Below are positions 52,605-63,618 of a stretch of 64,000 nucleotides of DNA, in pieces. This stretch comes from Euborellia annulipes. Its lineage: Eukaryota > Arthropoda > Insecta > Dermaptera > Anisolabididae. Position 1 is the stretch's first letter, and each line of letters starts with the position of its first letter. A program made the translations under genes and the position numbers. Location: assembly GCA_023213315.1 (NCBI GenBank), contig JAKCPI010001710.1:1-64000 (forward strand), read 5' to 3'. The notes beneath the pieces are model-generated. The model was not told where the DNA came from and searched no databases. It saw only the letters and a program-made list of their open reading frames with translations.

Positions 52605-53135
52605 TAACAAAACTTTATTTGACCCCAGACAGTGTTTCCTCCACTTGCTTTAGGACTTTTGTTCAGTGGTTGGCTAAAATACAAGATGTTTTATTACTCT
52701 ATTTTTTACAAAAATAAAAATAAAATTGTTCTTTTTAACTTACAATCAAAGAGGGCATATTATACAAAATTATTAAACAGTCTGGCTTTAACAAAATACA
52801 CACAGACATGTTTCCCTCTGACTACTTGCTAAGAATAAATTAAAATTATCTCTTTATTATAAATATTATAAAAAGAGTTTTTGTATTAATAAAAAGATAA
52901 TTTTAATTTAGTCCTAGCAAGTAGTTAGAAGAAGAAAGCATGTCTGTGTGTATTTTGTTAAAGCCAGACTGTTTAATAATTTTGTATAATTTGATTGTAA
53001 GTTGAAAAGAACAATTTTATTTTTATTTTTGTAAAAAATAGGGAGTAATAAAACATTGTATTTTAGCCAACCACTGAACAAAAGTCCTATAGCAAGTGGA
53101 CGAAACACTGTCTGGGGTCAAATAAAGTTTTGTTA
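52605..53135. mobile_element. Foldback element, 260-bp arms
   Basis: Arms run from taacaaaactttatttgacc (52,605) to the centre near 52,870, and back to ggtcaaataaagttttgtta (53,135). They differ by only a few small changes. The apparent matching peptides read from each arm are a by-product of the symmetry, not genes. Confidence 0.85.
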
Positions 53136-54839
53136 AGGGGGTCCCTAAGACTAGATATTTGAAGATATAAAATGAAGAATAAAATGCAATATACTGCTGT
53201 CTATAATTAAAATTTTGGTCGGTAGGGACGGTAAAAAACGGCCCATATTTATTGAAAACCACGATTTGATCAGCATGGCCTGGACCAAATCTTTTGTGCA
53301 AATTAAGTAGCAACTAAGACTTTTGTCTCAAGCATTCCCATCGCTCATATCTACCTAGGCAGGGGAGGGGGAGGGGGGGGGGGGGGGGTTTGGTACCTGA
53401 ACCCCCTCCCCCTTAATAGATTTCTGAGTATGTAATACTTTTTTACTTCCTTAGATCCTTAGACCTTTTACTAGTTAATAAATCAAAACACATTATATAT
53501 ATCAAAAGCCAATATTATAAATTCACAGTAAATAATCATAATTTAAACAAAAATACTTTTATTCATGAAGATGATCAAATTTTGTAATAATACAGAAATC
53601 TCTGAACAGACATTTTTTAATATATCCTGTTTATAAATTTTTTGTGAGCCGGTGAAGCGACAGCATCGCAGCTGCGCTCAGATAAGTTATATCGAATGCT
53701 CGTTCAGCCTAACTTTCAGTTGTTATCTTTGTCATTTATTTCTTAGTATAGAAAGATTCTTCCTTCTCTTTTTTTTATCCATCCTCCTGTTTCTTGTTAT
53801 CATCTCTCTTTTTTGGTAGCCCGATATTTAATATTAAATGTCTCCCTTTTTTTTCTTTTACATTTGATTATATTTACCTTCCTTTATTTCTTTTAATTGT
53901 CCATGTTTGCTATCCTTTCATAACATTTTGTTTATTTATATAACAAAAAAAATATATAACAAACTCTGGGGGAGGGAACTTCCCAGTATTAAAAAGTCAA
54001 CCGCGGAATAATAACCCAATTGGGGGACAAGATCTTGATTAAATTTTATAAAATTTAAAGTAGAAATATTTATAATAAAGTTGGAGAGAGGGAAAGCACA
54101 GAGTTATTAGGGGATGATGATAAATATATAAATACTATCCAAAATCCAATTTAAATTTAAACTTATTTTGTTAGTTAAGAAAATGCTATCCTTTCATGAA
54201 CAAATAATGATTAGTTAAATGCTATCAGAAAATTTCCTTCCTAAATCTACAATTTCTTTTAGATAGTTAAACTCACTTCCTTAATACCATCTAAAAAAGA
54301 TGTTATGTTTAGAATATAAAAAGGTTTTCTAATAATAAAAATTTTACTTTGAAATAGGAATGTGTAAATCAGGGGGAGAAGATGGTTGAAATGAGGGCAT
54401 AATTCTCATAGAGAAAATTTACAAATTATATAAAATAAATGAGGTGTAATTTCAAAAAAAGAAAAAATTCCAAATTCCCAAAAAAAATTCCTATGGATGT
54501 TCAATTATAATTTTTTTTCTAAAATTATCTCTGATAAATAATTTAATATATTAAATAAATTTAATTAATTTTATGGTTAGTGCATGCATATATTTATAAA
54601 TAAAGTTGATGCAAAAATATGAAGGGACAATAAAGAAATTGGACAGACCATGTGAAGACTGTCAAAATATATTATTGTTTGATAATATATACATATTAAA
54701 AAAAGAAATACCATACTATTTAATTGTGAATAAAGATTTAATTTACAATTGAATTGGTAATGTGTTTATTTTTTTGAATATATATATATATATATATTAC
54801 AATGTACATTTCTATCTGTCACAAGGTAAGAAAGCTTAC
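53136..54839. other. LanB1 5' UTR intron, distal part, no gene seen
   Basis: A long G run at about 53,366-53,389 followed by ccccctccccctt suggests another G-rich MITE end. Otherwise AT-rich. Confidence 0.5.
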
Positions 54840-55165
54840 CGATAGTTTTTGGTCGTCCAGCCGGGATGCTCAACACATTCTGTTTGTTGAAGAGTGAAGG
54901 CGTCGGCAGCCGTTGGAGGGGAAGTGCTTGTAACAGGTGGAGGAGAGGGAGTGGTGGAGGGGGGTTCGCCCGCTTCTCATTCTCCGAATGAGACACACAG
55001 ATGGTACATTTCGTTGTGATTTTTTGGTCGACTTTATGCGCTATCTACTTGACCCTGGCTCTCTACGGTTCATTGAAATAAGGAAACTGGCCTGCCTTAT
55101 CAAGACCTTCACTCCTTCCTACGGTATCCGCCTTTGCTCTTCAGTTTCCTCTTTGCGAGGGCGGA
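54840..55165 (-). other. LanB1: LanB1 5' non-coding first exon (predicted)
   Basis: A C-rich block clearly less AT-rich than its flanks ends at a good donor, TATCG|GTAAGC (54,839). It lies directly upstream of the acceptor before the start-codon exon at 50,229, with no better candidate between. The minus strand contains several ATGs with short frames, so translation of LanB1 would have to bypass them. The 5' limit is estimated from the TATA-like element. Confidence 0.55.
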
Positions 55166-55184
55166 GATAACATTGAATCGCCGC

Positions 55185-55195
55185 TATATATATAT
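55185..55195 (-). promoter_or_regulatory. LanB1: TATA-like core promoter of LanB1
   Basis: The minus strand reads TATATATATAG, followed at once by GCGGCG and the GC-richer exon. Position fits a start site near 55,165. AT microsatellites are common here, so this may be chance. Confidence 0.4.
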
Positions 55196-56700
55196 CAATA
55201 TATTACAATTCATTGCTAGTTAATGGTTTCGCCTGAAGAGAGCGCAAATAACCGGGGGCCTAATAACCAAACCGTTTATAAAATAAACTTTATATCATAT
55301 CTAGAGAGCTCAAAAATGTTTTTTATTTTGGGTCATGCAATTGGGATTTTTCTCTGGGTGGGAGGCAAGGGCTGATACAGGGGGGTAAAGGGAGTAATTA
55401 CCCCCCCCCCCCCCGAGATTTGAAAAAAATAATTTTCCCTTGGACCCCCGCCAGCTGGCTCGGGCCCGCCTGCTGCGGACCCTCGCCTTTTCTTAATTAT
55501 GAAAAGAAAATTATTATTACTATGTATTCCAATCCAGTGCCTTGAGGATTTGTTTACATTCATGAAATACACAAATGAAAAGAATACAAAAATATTTCTC
55601 TGTACATTTCCTATGGGAGAAATCGTAACTTTAGGAATTAATAACTCAAAAAGTTATAGGAATTTCGGGACCCGAGTATTTTTCCGGGACTCTCCATAAC
55701 GTCCTCTATAAGACTGCAAAATTTCGTTTCAAAATTCCAACGGGAAGTTGGTCAAACAGAGCGTGACAGACGGACAGACAGACAGACAAATTCAAATTCA
55801 ATTTATTGTCTGATCTCAACAATACATATTTCTCTTTTTTTTTTAAACAATCTTCTCTGCGAAACATTATTGTTTATCTGCAGAGAAAATCGTTTTTACA
55901 CAAAATCTTTTTGCTTTTTTATTTTATTTTTTTTTTTTTTTTTTACATAGCATTTGAAGAAGTATTAATCTAAATCAATTAGTCTACAACACGGACGGAC
56001 AGACAGACAGACGGACACTCCACAATTATTATATATAGATAAGCACGGGGGGGGGGGGGAAAGCATAAAAAATGCAACCTTAATACACTTAGTTTTCAAA
56101 CTTGATTTGAGCTTAAAGGGCCCGGGCCCCCTGAGGAAAAAAATTTCAAGAAAATGATTTTTTTAAATTGAAATTCTAACCAAGAACTTTAATTTTTATT
56201 AGAATTTTAAGGTGGGAGCGCAATGTGCCCGGGCCCCAGGAATATAGCCCCCCTGCCCCCCCCCCTGTCGCGGTCCTGGGTTCTTATTTAGGGTATGTTC
56301 GAATTTTTTTCACGTTAGTTCTAAATCGATTCCAAATCTAAAAAAAAAAAAGAATTCATGCCAAGTTTTAGCTTTAATTTTAATATTAACCCGGCCCGAG
56401 GTTAAAATCAAAGTTCTAGTCGATTTTGACCTCGAATACCTTTTGAACCAATCAAGTTAGCAAAAAATCATAAGAGAACTTTTTTGTAGAGCGTTAAATT
56501 TGCTTTAAGAATTATCATTTGTCGACATGATCTGTTTATTAGCTCATGAGCAGACTATGGCAACTTCTATGGGAGGAATTGAAATCCATTGTTCTAGACT
56601 GATTCAGTCGCCAATCGAGCCTCTAGTATCGGTGGCTTTAATGCCAACATAAATAAAAAAGTTATTTAAAAATTTGTCAAAATTCCCCAAATCCTTTCTC
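55196..56700. other. Intergenic upstream of LanB1, repeat fragments only
   Basis: Contains the inverted copy of the 5030 repeat (55,375-55,435), a poly-C run, GACAGACAGACA tracts at about 55,770 and 55,995, and a G-run/C-run pair at 56,047-56,267 that may bound one MITE. No coding evidence. Confidence 0.5.
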
Positions 56701-56770
56701 TCATAATGACAGATAAGTGAAATTATAAGTTAGCATTAAAAATGAATTGATAATATGGTTAAAAAAAAAA

Positions 56771-56866
56771 GTGCAGGAGATGGATTTGAACTCGCGAAGT
56801 TTGGTTACGTGAGAATGGAAAAAAATATAGATTGCTTGAGGACGATCAACCAGCTGAGCCACTCTT
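56771..56866 (-). other. tRNA-like Pol III unit, left end of E1
   Basis: Minus strand: AGTGGCTCAGCTGGTTGA (A box TRGCNNAGYNGG), then CGCGAGTTCAAATCC (B box) about 60 bp on, then CATCTCCTGCAC and a T run. The D-arm-like part is convincing but the T stem and acceptor do not pair well. This is a tRNA relic or a tRNA-derived promoter, not a working tRNA. Confidence 0.55.
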
Positions 56867-57984
56867 TACTTAATTTCTTTAGAATAAAATAAGCTATATA
56901 AGAAGCATGAAATAAAAGAAGTATTAAAAAAATTTTAATATTCCACATATGATATATCATTTTTCATTACTTTTTATGCGGATTAATAATTTATAATCAA
57001 AATATCAATTGCATGCTTAGTTTTTAAATAATTCAATGGACAAACGTCAGATTGTTTATGCCTTGATGTAATTAAACCAAAAACTCTATCTAACATATGA
57101 TACATGTCATTAATTCTTGAATTCCCCCTGATTCCAGAGAACTTAAGCCCTTTTAATTATATGATCTAATTTGGAAGTTATTGGCGATCAAAGTTAAGAC
57201 TATTTTCGGCCTTAATGACATCAACACTCAATTTTCTATATTATCGAAAAAGCTTATTTATCATTGTCTGATTAAAACCAAATTTTTACCAGAGATTTAT
57301 AATTAAAAAATGAGTTTTTTTCTAAAGTTTCATTGAGATTGGTAAAGAAATAAATAAAATATTGACTATTTTGTAAATTGACTTTTAGAATTCGCGATTC
57401 TCGGATGGGTAAAGAGAGCGATCTATGAACCGTGTCTAGGCTTGCAACCGGGATCCCGAATTCTAAAACTCAATTTACAAAATAGTCAATATTTTATTTA
57501 TTTCTTCACCAATCTCAATGAAACTTTAGAAAAAAACTCATTATTTAATTATAAATCTCTGGTAAAAATTTGGTTTTAATCAGACAATGATAAATAAGCT
57601 TTTTCGATAATATAGAAAATTGAGTGATGATGTCATTAAGGTCGAAAATAGACTTAACTTTGATCGTCAATAACTCCCAAATTAGATCATATAATTAAAA
57701 GGGGTTTAGTTATTTGGAATCAGGGGGAATTCAAGAATTAATAAGATGTGTCATATGTTATATAGAGTTTTTGGTTTAATTACATTAAGGCATTCAAAAT
57801 GTGACATTTGCTCATTGAATAATTTGAAAACTATTCATGCAATTAAAATTTTGATTAAAAATTATTAATCTTCATTAAATGTAGTAAAAAATGATATATC
57901 ATATGTACAAAATTAAAATTTTTTTAATAAGTCTTTTATTTACTGTTTCTTATATGGTCTAATATTATCGATAAAAATAAAATC

Positions 57985-58076
57985 AACGATAGCTGAATCG
58001 GTAAAGTGGTCAGCACAATTTATTTTTTCCATCCTCGCTTTACCAAACATTGCGAGTTCAAATCCACCTCGTGCAC
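57985..58076 (+). other. tRNA-like Pol III unit, right end of E1
   Basis: ACGATAGCTGAATCGGTAAA has an A box and a possible D stem GCTGA/TCAGC. GAGTTCAAATCC is the B box at 58,054-58,065. A TCGT near the 3' end could pair with the 5' ACGA. A run of T follows. Better folded than the left end, but the T stem is poor. Confidence 0.55.
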
Positions 58077-58240
58077 TTTTTTTTAATTATTATCAATTTC
58101 CCTTTATTTTTAAATGCTAACTTATAATTTCATTCATCTGTGAAAATATATATTGACTATATAACAAATCTAATTATTATATTATATATAGGTTTGTTTA
58201 TTTATTTTAATAAATTTGTATTAAAAAATGTGATCTATGT

Positions 58241-58737
58241 AACAGAATAGAATAGTAGAGAAGGTGTTGGCGCCAAAAGTGACGTCATGTCAGAAGTAAC
58301 ACTCCTTTCTGTTTTTAATCTCCTGATACATCTCAAGACTTATCATCATTGGAATTGTGTATTTATAATATAAAAAAAGTATATTTATTATTATTGTGTA
58401 GATGTTTAGAATAAGTATAATTTTTAAATTCTCCACAAGATGGTAGCACAAAACAGCATGATTAGACAAGTGTCCCTAGTGAACAGATACAGGAGGTTAT
58501 CATGCCAATTTGTGCTGCTACCTGAGAATTATGATTTTTAAAGTCTCCACAAGAGTGCAGCACAAATCAGTTAGTTGATTACTTTAATTTAGATAATAAA
58601 CAGGAAGATATTATAAATAAATATATACATACAATTCCAATGATAATAATTTTTTAAACTATCCGGAGTTCAAAATCAGGCAGGAGTATTATTTATTTTG
58701 GCGCCAAGATACTCCTCTACTATTCTATTCTCCTGTT
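58241..58737. mobile_element. Foldback transposon copy 2 (TTGGCGCC family)
   Basis: Ends aacagaatagaatagtagag and ctctactattctattctcct with ttggcgcca blocks match the copy at 5389-5993. The arms also share ctccacaagatggtagcac / gtgcagcacaaatcag. More diverged than copy 1 and lacking its centre. It sits between E1 and E2. Confidence 0.8.
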
Positions 58738-59578
58738 ATTAAGGAGCAACTTTTAACACAAATTTATTGAATATTGAATAAAAAATATAAATAATTATAT
58801 ATAGCCTTCTAGGCCTATATTAATAATAATTACATTGATTGATTATATATATTAAAAATACATTTGTTATTAATACATTAAAAAAATTATATATTTTCTA
58901 AATTGGATTAAAATGATTTATTTATTCACCTAGTTAGTAGAAAGAGAGAAAAGTTAATGAGAGAGAGTCTGATTTCAACCAATGGGTAACGTCATCCTTT
59001 TTCTCAGAAACAATTAAAGAAATAAAAATATATTTTTTTATCAAATAAAAAAAAAAAAAGATAAATTATTTTAATAATGGAAAAATATTTTAATGAAACT
59101 TTTTGATTAATTAAAGAGGTGGGATTTATTTTTTTCTTCGTGAGATGGGTTATAATGTATATATATTTTTAATTTTTTAATTTATATTTTAAAAGACTTC
59201 CCGGCATGTGACAGACAGTTCAACACTCGCGGGTCACCTATCCATGATTAAGCAGTCGTTGGCTTTGCTTAACCAAATGTTCTCAATATTTTTATAAAAT
59301 TTTCTAGAAAAGTCCCATGACTGTAAAATGATATGCCTATCTTTTTTATAATAATTGAAAACTTAAAATAGTGAGAAATTCCAGGATTGTAAAATAATTA
59401 AAACATTTAATCTTTTTATCTCTGTATCTATATTTGTATAATTATCTCATCATCTATCAAGATATATATCTTTTTTCTATACCAACTTTTTAAAATAAAT
59501 TTTACATTTATATAAGAAAGAGTATATATTAGCTTTAAAAATAAAGGGAAATTGATAATAATAAAAATGAAAAAAAAA
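58738..59578. other. Between foldback copy 2 and E2, no gene seen
   Basis: The flank at 58,740-58,900 resembles the right flank of foldback copy 1 (6000-6150), so the element may be longer than its obvious arms. The last 45 bp before E2 mirror the DNA just after E1. Confidence 0.5.
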
Positions 59579-59675
59579 GTGCACGAGGTGGATTTGAACT
59601 CGCAATGTTTGGTAAAGCGAGGATGGAAAAAATAAATTGTGCTGACCACTTTACCGATTCAGCTATCGTTGATTT
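59579..59675 (-). other. tRNA-like Pol III unit, left end of E2
   Basis: Reverse complement of the unit at 57,985-58,076, nearly identical: TAGCTGAATCGGTAAAG A box, GAGTTCAAATCC B box, T-run terminator outward. Confidence 0.55.
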
Positions 59676-60787
59676 TATTTTTATCGATAATATTAGACCA
59701 TATAAGAAACAGTAAATAAAAGACTTATTAAAAAAATTTTAATTTTGTACATATGATATATCATTTTTTACTACATTTAATGAAGATTAATAATTTTTAA
59801 TCAAAATTTTAATTGCATGAATAGTTTTCAAATTATTCAATGAGCAAATGTCACATTTTGAATGCCTTAATGTAATTAAACCAAAAACTCTATATAACAT
59901 ATGACACATCTTATTAATTCTTGAATTTCCCCTGATTCCAAATAACTAAACCCCTTTTAATTATATGATCTAATTTGGGAGTTATTGACGATCAAAGTTA
60001 AGTCTATTTTCGACCTTAATGACATCATCACTCAATTTTCTATATTATCGAAAAAGCTTATTTATCATTGTCTGATTAAAACCAAATTTTTACCAGAGAT
60101 TTATAATTAAATAATGAGTTTTTTTCTAAAGTTTCATTGAGATTGGTGAAGAAATAAATAAAATATTGACTATTTTGTAAATTGAGTTTTAGAATTCGGG
60201 ATCCCGGTTGCAAGCCTAGACACGGTTCATAGATCGCTCTCTTTACCCATCCGAGAATCCGAATTCTAAAATTCAATTTACAAAATCGTCAATATTTTAT
60301 TTATTTCTTTACCAATCTCAATGAAACTTTAGAAAAAAACTCATTTTTTAATTATAAATCTCTGGTAAAAATTTGGTTTTAATCAGACAATGATAAATAA
60401 GCTTTTTCGATAATATAGAAAATTGAGTGTTGATGTCATTAAGGCCGAAAATAGTCTTAACTTTGATCGCCAATAACTTCCAAATTAGATCATATAATTA
60501 AAAGGGCTTAAGTTCTCTGGAATCAGGGGGAATTCAAGAATTAATGACATGTATCATATGTTAGATAGAGTTTTTGGTTTAATTACATCAAGGCATAAAC
60601 AATCTGACGTTTGTCCATTGAATTATTTAAAAACTAAGCATGCAATTGATATTTTGATTATAAATTATTAATCCGCATAAAAAGTAATGAAAAATGATAT
60701 ATCATATGTGGAATATTAAAATTTTTTTAATACTTCTTTTATTTCATGCTTCTTATATAGCTTATTTTATTCTAAAGAAATTAAGAT

Positions 60788-60875
60788 TAAGAGTGGCTCA
60801 GCTGGTTGAAGCAATCTATATTTTTTTCCATTCTCACGTAACCAAACTTCGCGAGTTCAAATCCATCTCCTGCAC
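60788..60875 (+). other. tRNA-like Pol III unit, right end of E2
   Basis: Matches 56,771-56,866 in reverse: GTGGCTCAGCTGGTTGAAGC, GAGTTCAAATCC at 60,853-60,864, TCTCCTGCAC then T run. It lacks the 8-nt insert (atcgtcct on this strand) found in the E1 copy. Confidence 0.55.
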
Positions 60876-61225
60876 TTTTTTTTTATTCTTAACTGTTTTT
60901 TATACCTCATGTGAGGGGGCTGGCGCGCGAGCCAAAAATCACCTGGCACGGAGGCGGCAACCAAGTGTCGTTCTTTTGTTTTATTTTAGTTTCTAAACTG
61001 CATATTTATTAAAATTTTATAATTTATTATTTAAAATTTAATTTTTTAACTAGAATTGAATTTTAAAATTTCTTATAAATAACCAAAGTACTCTCCATGA
61101 TACTCTCTTGATAGAAATCTAGGCATTTTTTTGATTTAAGTATGATACCTCTCTAGGATTACGGCCAAAGCTAAATAAACCTATGATTACCCCCGTTTTA
61201 TTCAAATTTAATTTAAAAGTGGATT

Positions 61226-61344
61226 AAGCGAGAAAAATTTATTTCATTTGATTTGACTACAAATCATTTGAAATAAATAGGGATGAGGTCTAAATGGCCT
61301 TAGATGCCGAGAAGGACCTTAAAAAAAAAAAAAAAAAAAAAAAA
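61226..61344 (+). mobile_element. SINE, 5'-truncated copy
   Basis: Same body as the SINE at 29,646 (gagaaaaatttatttcattt ... gatgccgagaaggacctt), followed by a 24-A tail. The tRNA-like head is absent. Confidence 0.85.
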
Positions 61345-61689
61345 GTAGATAAAATAAAAAAAAATATATTGTTTGGTTGACAAAATAAGATTTTTTTTAA
61401 TATTGGCCTAAAAAAGCATGAAAATAAGACAATTATATAGTAGATATTGAAGTTTAATTTAGGTTGTATATACAGATTTAATATGATGAGCCTTCTGATG
61501 AAGATGAAGCAATCAAGAGGAATTTTTTTATAGGAAGGAAGAAATTTTTTTTAATAATTTTAAGTAATTTGAGATTTGCTTTTTAGGTTAAATAAAAAAT
61601 CTGGAATTATAATAATAATGAAGAGATGAAAACAAATTAAAAATTAATAATTAAAATAAATAAATTTTGAAAAGAAAAAAAAATTGCAA

Positions 61690-61995
61690 ATTTTATATCA
61701 GATTTATTGAAAATTTATTTTCATAGACAGCTTAATTTTGTTTTTAAAATAATATTTTATTGCTTTGAAAAAAGAAAAATATGAATTTTTAACGGACATG
61801 TGAATTTATTTATTTATTTTTTTTTTGATATAATGAAAAATAAATTAAAAGAAAAAAAAATGTATATAAAAAATTATTCTAAATTATTTTTTAAGTTAGA
61901 ATAATTTATTTTATACAATTTTTTTTTTAATTTTTTATGATTTGTCAAAGAGTTGGTCTTCCATTTGACAGCTTCTCTGATCTTTCTATTTGCAC
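61690..61995 (-). repeat. AT-rich dispersed repeat, copy 2 (inverted relative to 2960-3430)
   Basis: See copy 1 for shared landmarks; here ctgtcaaatggaa is read on the minus strand at about 61,960. Its boundary facing 61,995 is sharp, while the other end fades. Confidence 0.75.
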
Positions 61996-63618
61996 CTCGT
62001 CTAACACATGTTTACCGCCTAAATTCAGCTGTCATCACATTTATTATAGGTAAATATAATTATTTCTTTTGATAATTAATCCATTTCGTATGATTTTATT
62101 ATCTAATATTTATTTCTAACAAATTAAATCATTTTATGTGAGTGTGAGTTGAGAAAACTCGTTGCCCAGCCTTTAACCTTTCATCTCATCTTTCTCATTT
62201 ATTTATTCTCTTTTATAAACCCTTGATTGTATTTTATTAATTATTTTAATTTCTCTAATTATTTTCTTAAATGTGAGTGAATTATTTTAACCAAAATCAG
62301 TCTGACAGATCTTACAGGAAAGTTAATAATAAAATTTTAATATAACGCATTTTTCACTTGAATTTTAATTCTACTAACTATGTTTTAAATTGATAGCCTG
62401 TTTTATTAATTCATAGGAAGTCTTATGTGATTCAGTTGTAATTCTAAATATTTTTTCCTTTTATTTAACAGTAAATACAAAAAATAAGTTTCCAAATAGT
62501 TTAGATTCCATTTTGAAATAGATAATATTCATCTTTTTCCCTTTTTAAGCTTCTTTTTAAAATTATTAATCGAATATTGATAATGCTGACATCCTTATGT
62601 ATATATATTTTCTAGAAAAAATTAATTTTTATATTTAAAATAAAAGATGATTTTCTAATTTGAAAGAGAAGAGAATGGATTTATCAAAATCATTTATGAA
62701 TTTATACCCCCCATTCATATATATTGAATCCCACTGATTCTCATCATTAATAAATAAAGAAATTTTTTCTCTTTTATTTTATTTGTTCAACTTTTGGTCT
62801 CTAATTGTGTGATTTTCAAGTACAATTTAGTTACAGACACTTATTATTTGCATTGAAGAGAATTAAACAAGGATTTTTGACTCAAAGTTTAACAAATAAT
62901 ATAAAAGAGAAACAATTTTTATAATGACAAATGTCAGTGTGATCCAAAATATATATATAAAGTGACAATATCCGTTCCTGCACCTTGTAGGTCGTCGTCG
63001 ACTCTTGGAAATCACTGATATATATATTAGATATAAAATCTCAAATACAGTTTAAGCTCAAGTTGAATTCGAACAAAAAACACTAAACTCACCGCGTACT
63101 TAAATTAACACAAAATTTGTAAGTTTAATTTTTCGCTTTCAAAGTTAATTGGTAAAAAACGACGACAGAGCTGTGCCGTGAATTCCCCCTTATCTATAAA
63201 TTTCTTTAAGTTATTGGTTTTAAATATAGTTTTTGAATTTTTTTATCCATAACAATATTAAAATTATTAAATAAATAAACTTGATTTTGATTATATTAAA
63301 CTTGAATACTTTCTCTCTATATATATACATACCACAGATTAATGTTCATCATTAATCTATGATACATACTGTATATAAGTGAAAGTAAAAAAATACGAGA
63401 AGGTTAGCTATAATATGTTTCTTAAATGTTAATGTCGCCTTCATTATTCTTCTATTCTTTTTATAGAAATCTGTATCAAATTGGCTTTCCAATATTTAAT
63501 TAATAAATCACTATTAAAGCCAAAAATGTCATTTATTTCTATTTTAACAAATAAAACTCTGAATCAATCCATTTATTCATATGTTAATTATTTTTATAGA
63601 TTTTCCATCGACGTTAAG
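61996..63618. other. Intergenic and probable 5' region of the gene at 63,619
   Basis: AT-rich. A less AT-rich patch at 62,955-63,185 (ccgttcctgcaccttgtaggtcgtcgtcga ... in parts) could be promoter or 5' UTR. An R1-type end hairpin lies at 63,306-63,392 (actttctctctatatatata ... gtatataagtgaaagtaaaa). Confidence 0.45.

Larger units (their letters stand above)
56705..58145. mobile_element. Foldback element E1 with outward-facing tRNA-like ends
   Basis: Arms of about 690 bp pair around a 60-bp loop centred near 57,427. Both outer ends carry a Pol III-like unit (56,771-56,866 on minus; 57,985-58,076 on plus), each reading out of the element and ending in a T run. The tRNA-like parts of the two arms differ from each other, while the inner arms (aaattgagttttagaattcg; tctggtaaaaatttggtttt) are almost identical. 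An inverted copy, E2, lies at 59,579-60,875. No protein frame. Confidence 0.85.
59579..60875. mobile_element. Foldback element E2, inverted copy of E1
   Basis: Arms 59,579-60,196 and 60,252-60,875 pair. The centre is the reverse complement of the E1 centre (gggatcccggttgcaagcct ... cgctctctttacccatccga). Its left end matches the right end of E1 and vice versa, so the two copies face each other. The same two tRNA-like units form the ends. Confidence 0.85.

Noticed and set aside
52632..53108. Two similar peptides on opposite strands (FxPLAxGLLFSGWLKY...)
   Set aside because: They are the two arms of one foldback element read in opposite directions; no coding signal.
54766..54996. Open frame in the predicted 5' UTR exon that runs toward the LanB1 start
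   Set aside because: It has no ATG; it begins at GTG, and after splicing it stops at a TAA just before the LanB1 ATG. Not treated as a uORF.
56771..58076. Functional tRNA genes
   Set aside because: A and B boxes are good but T stem and acceptor stem do not pair; called tRNA-like only.
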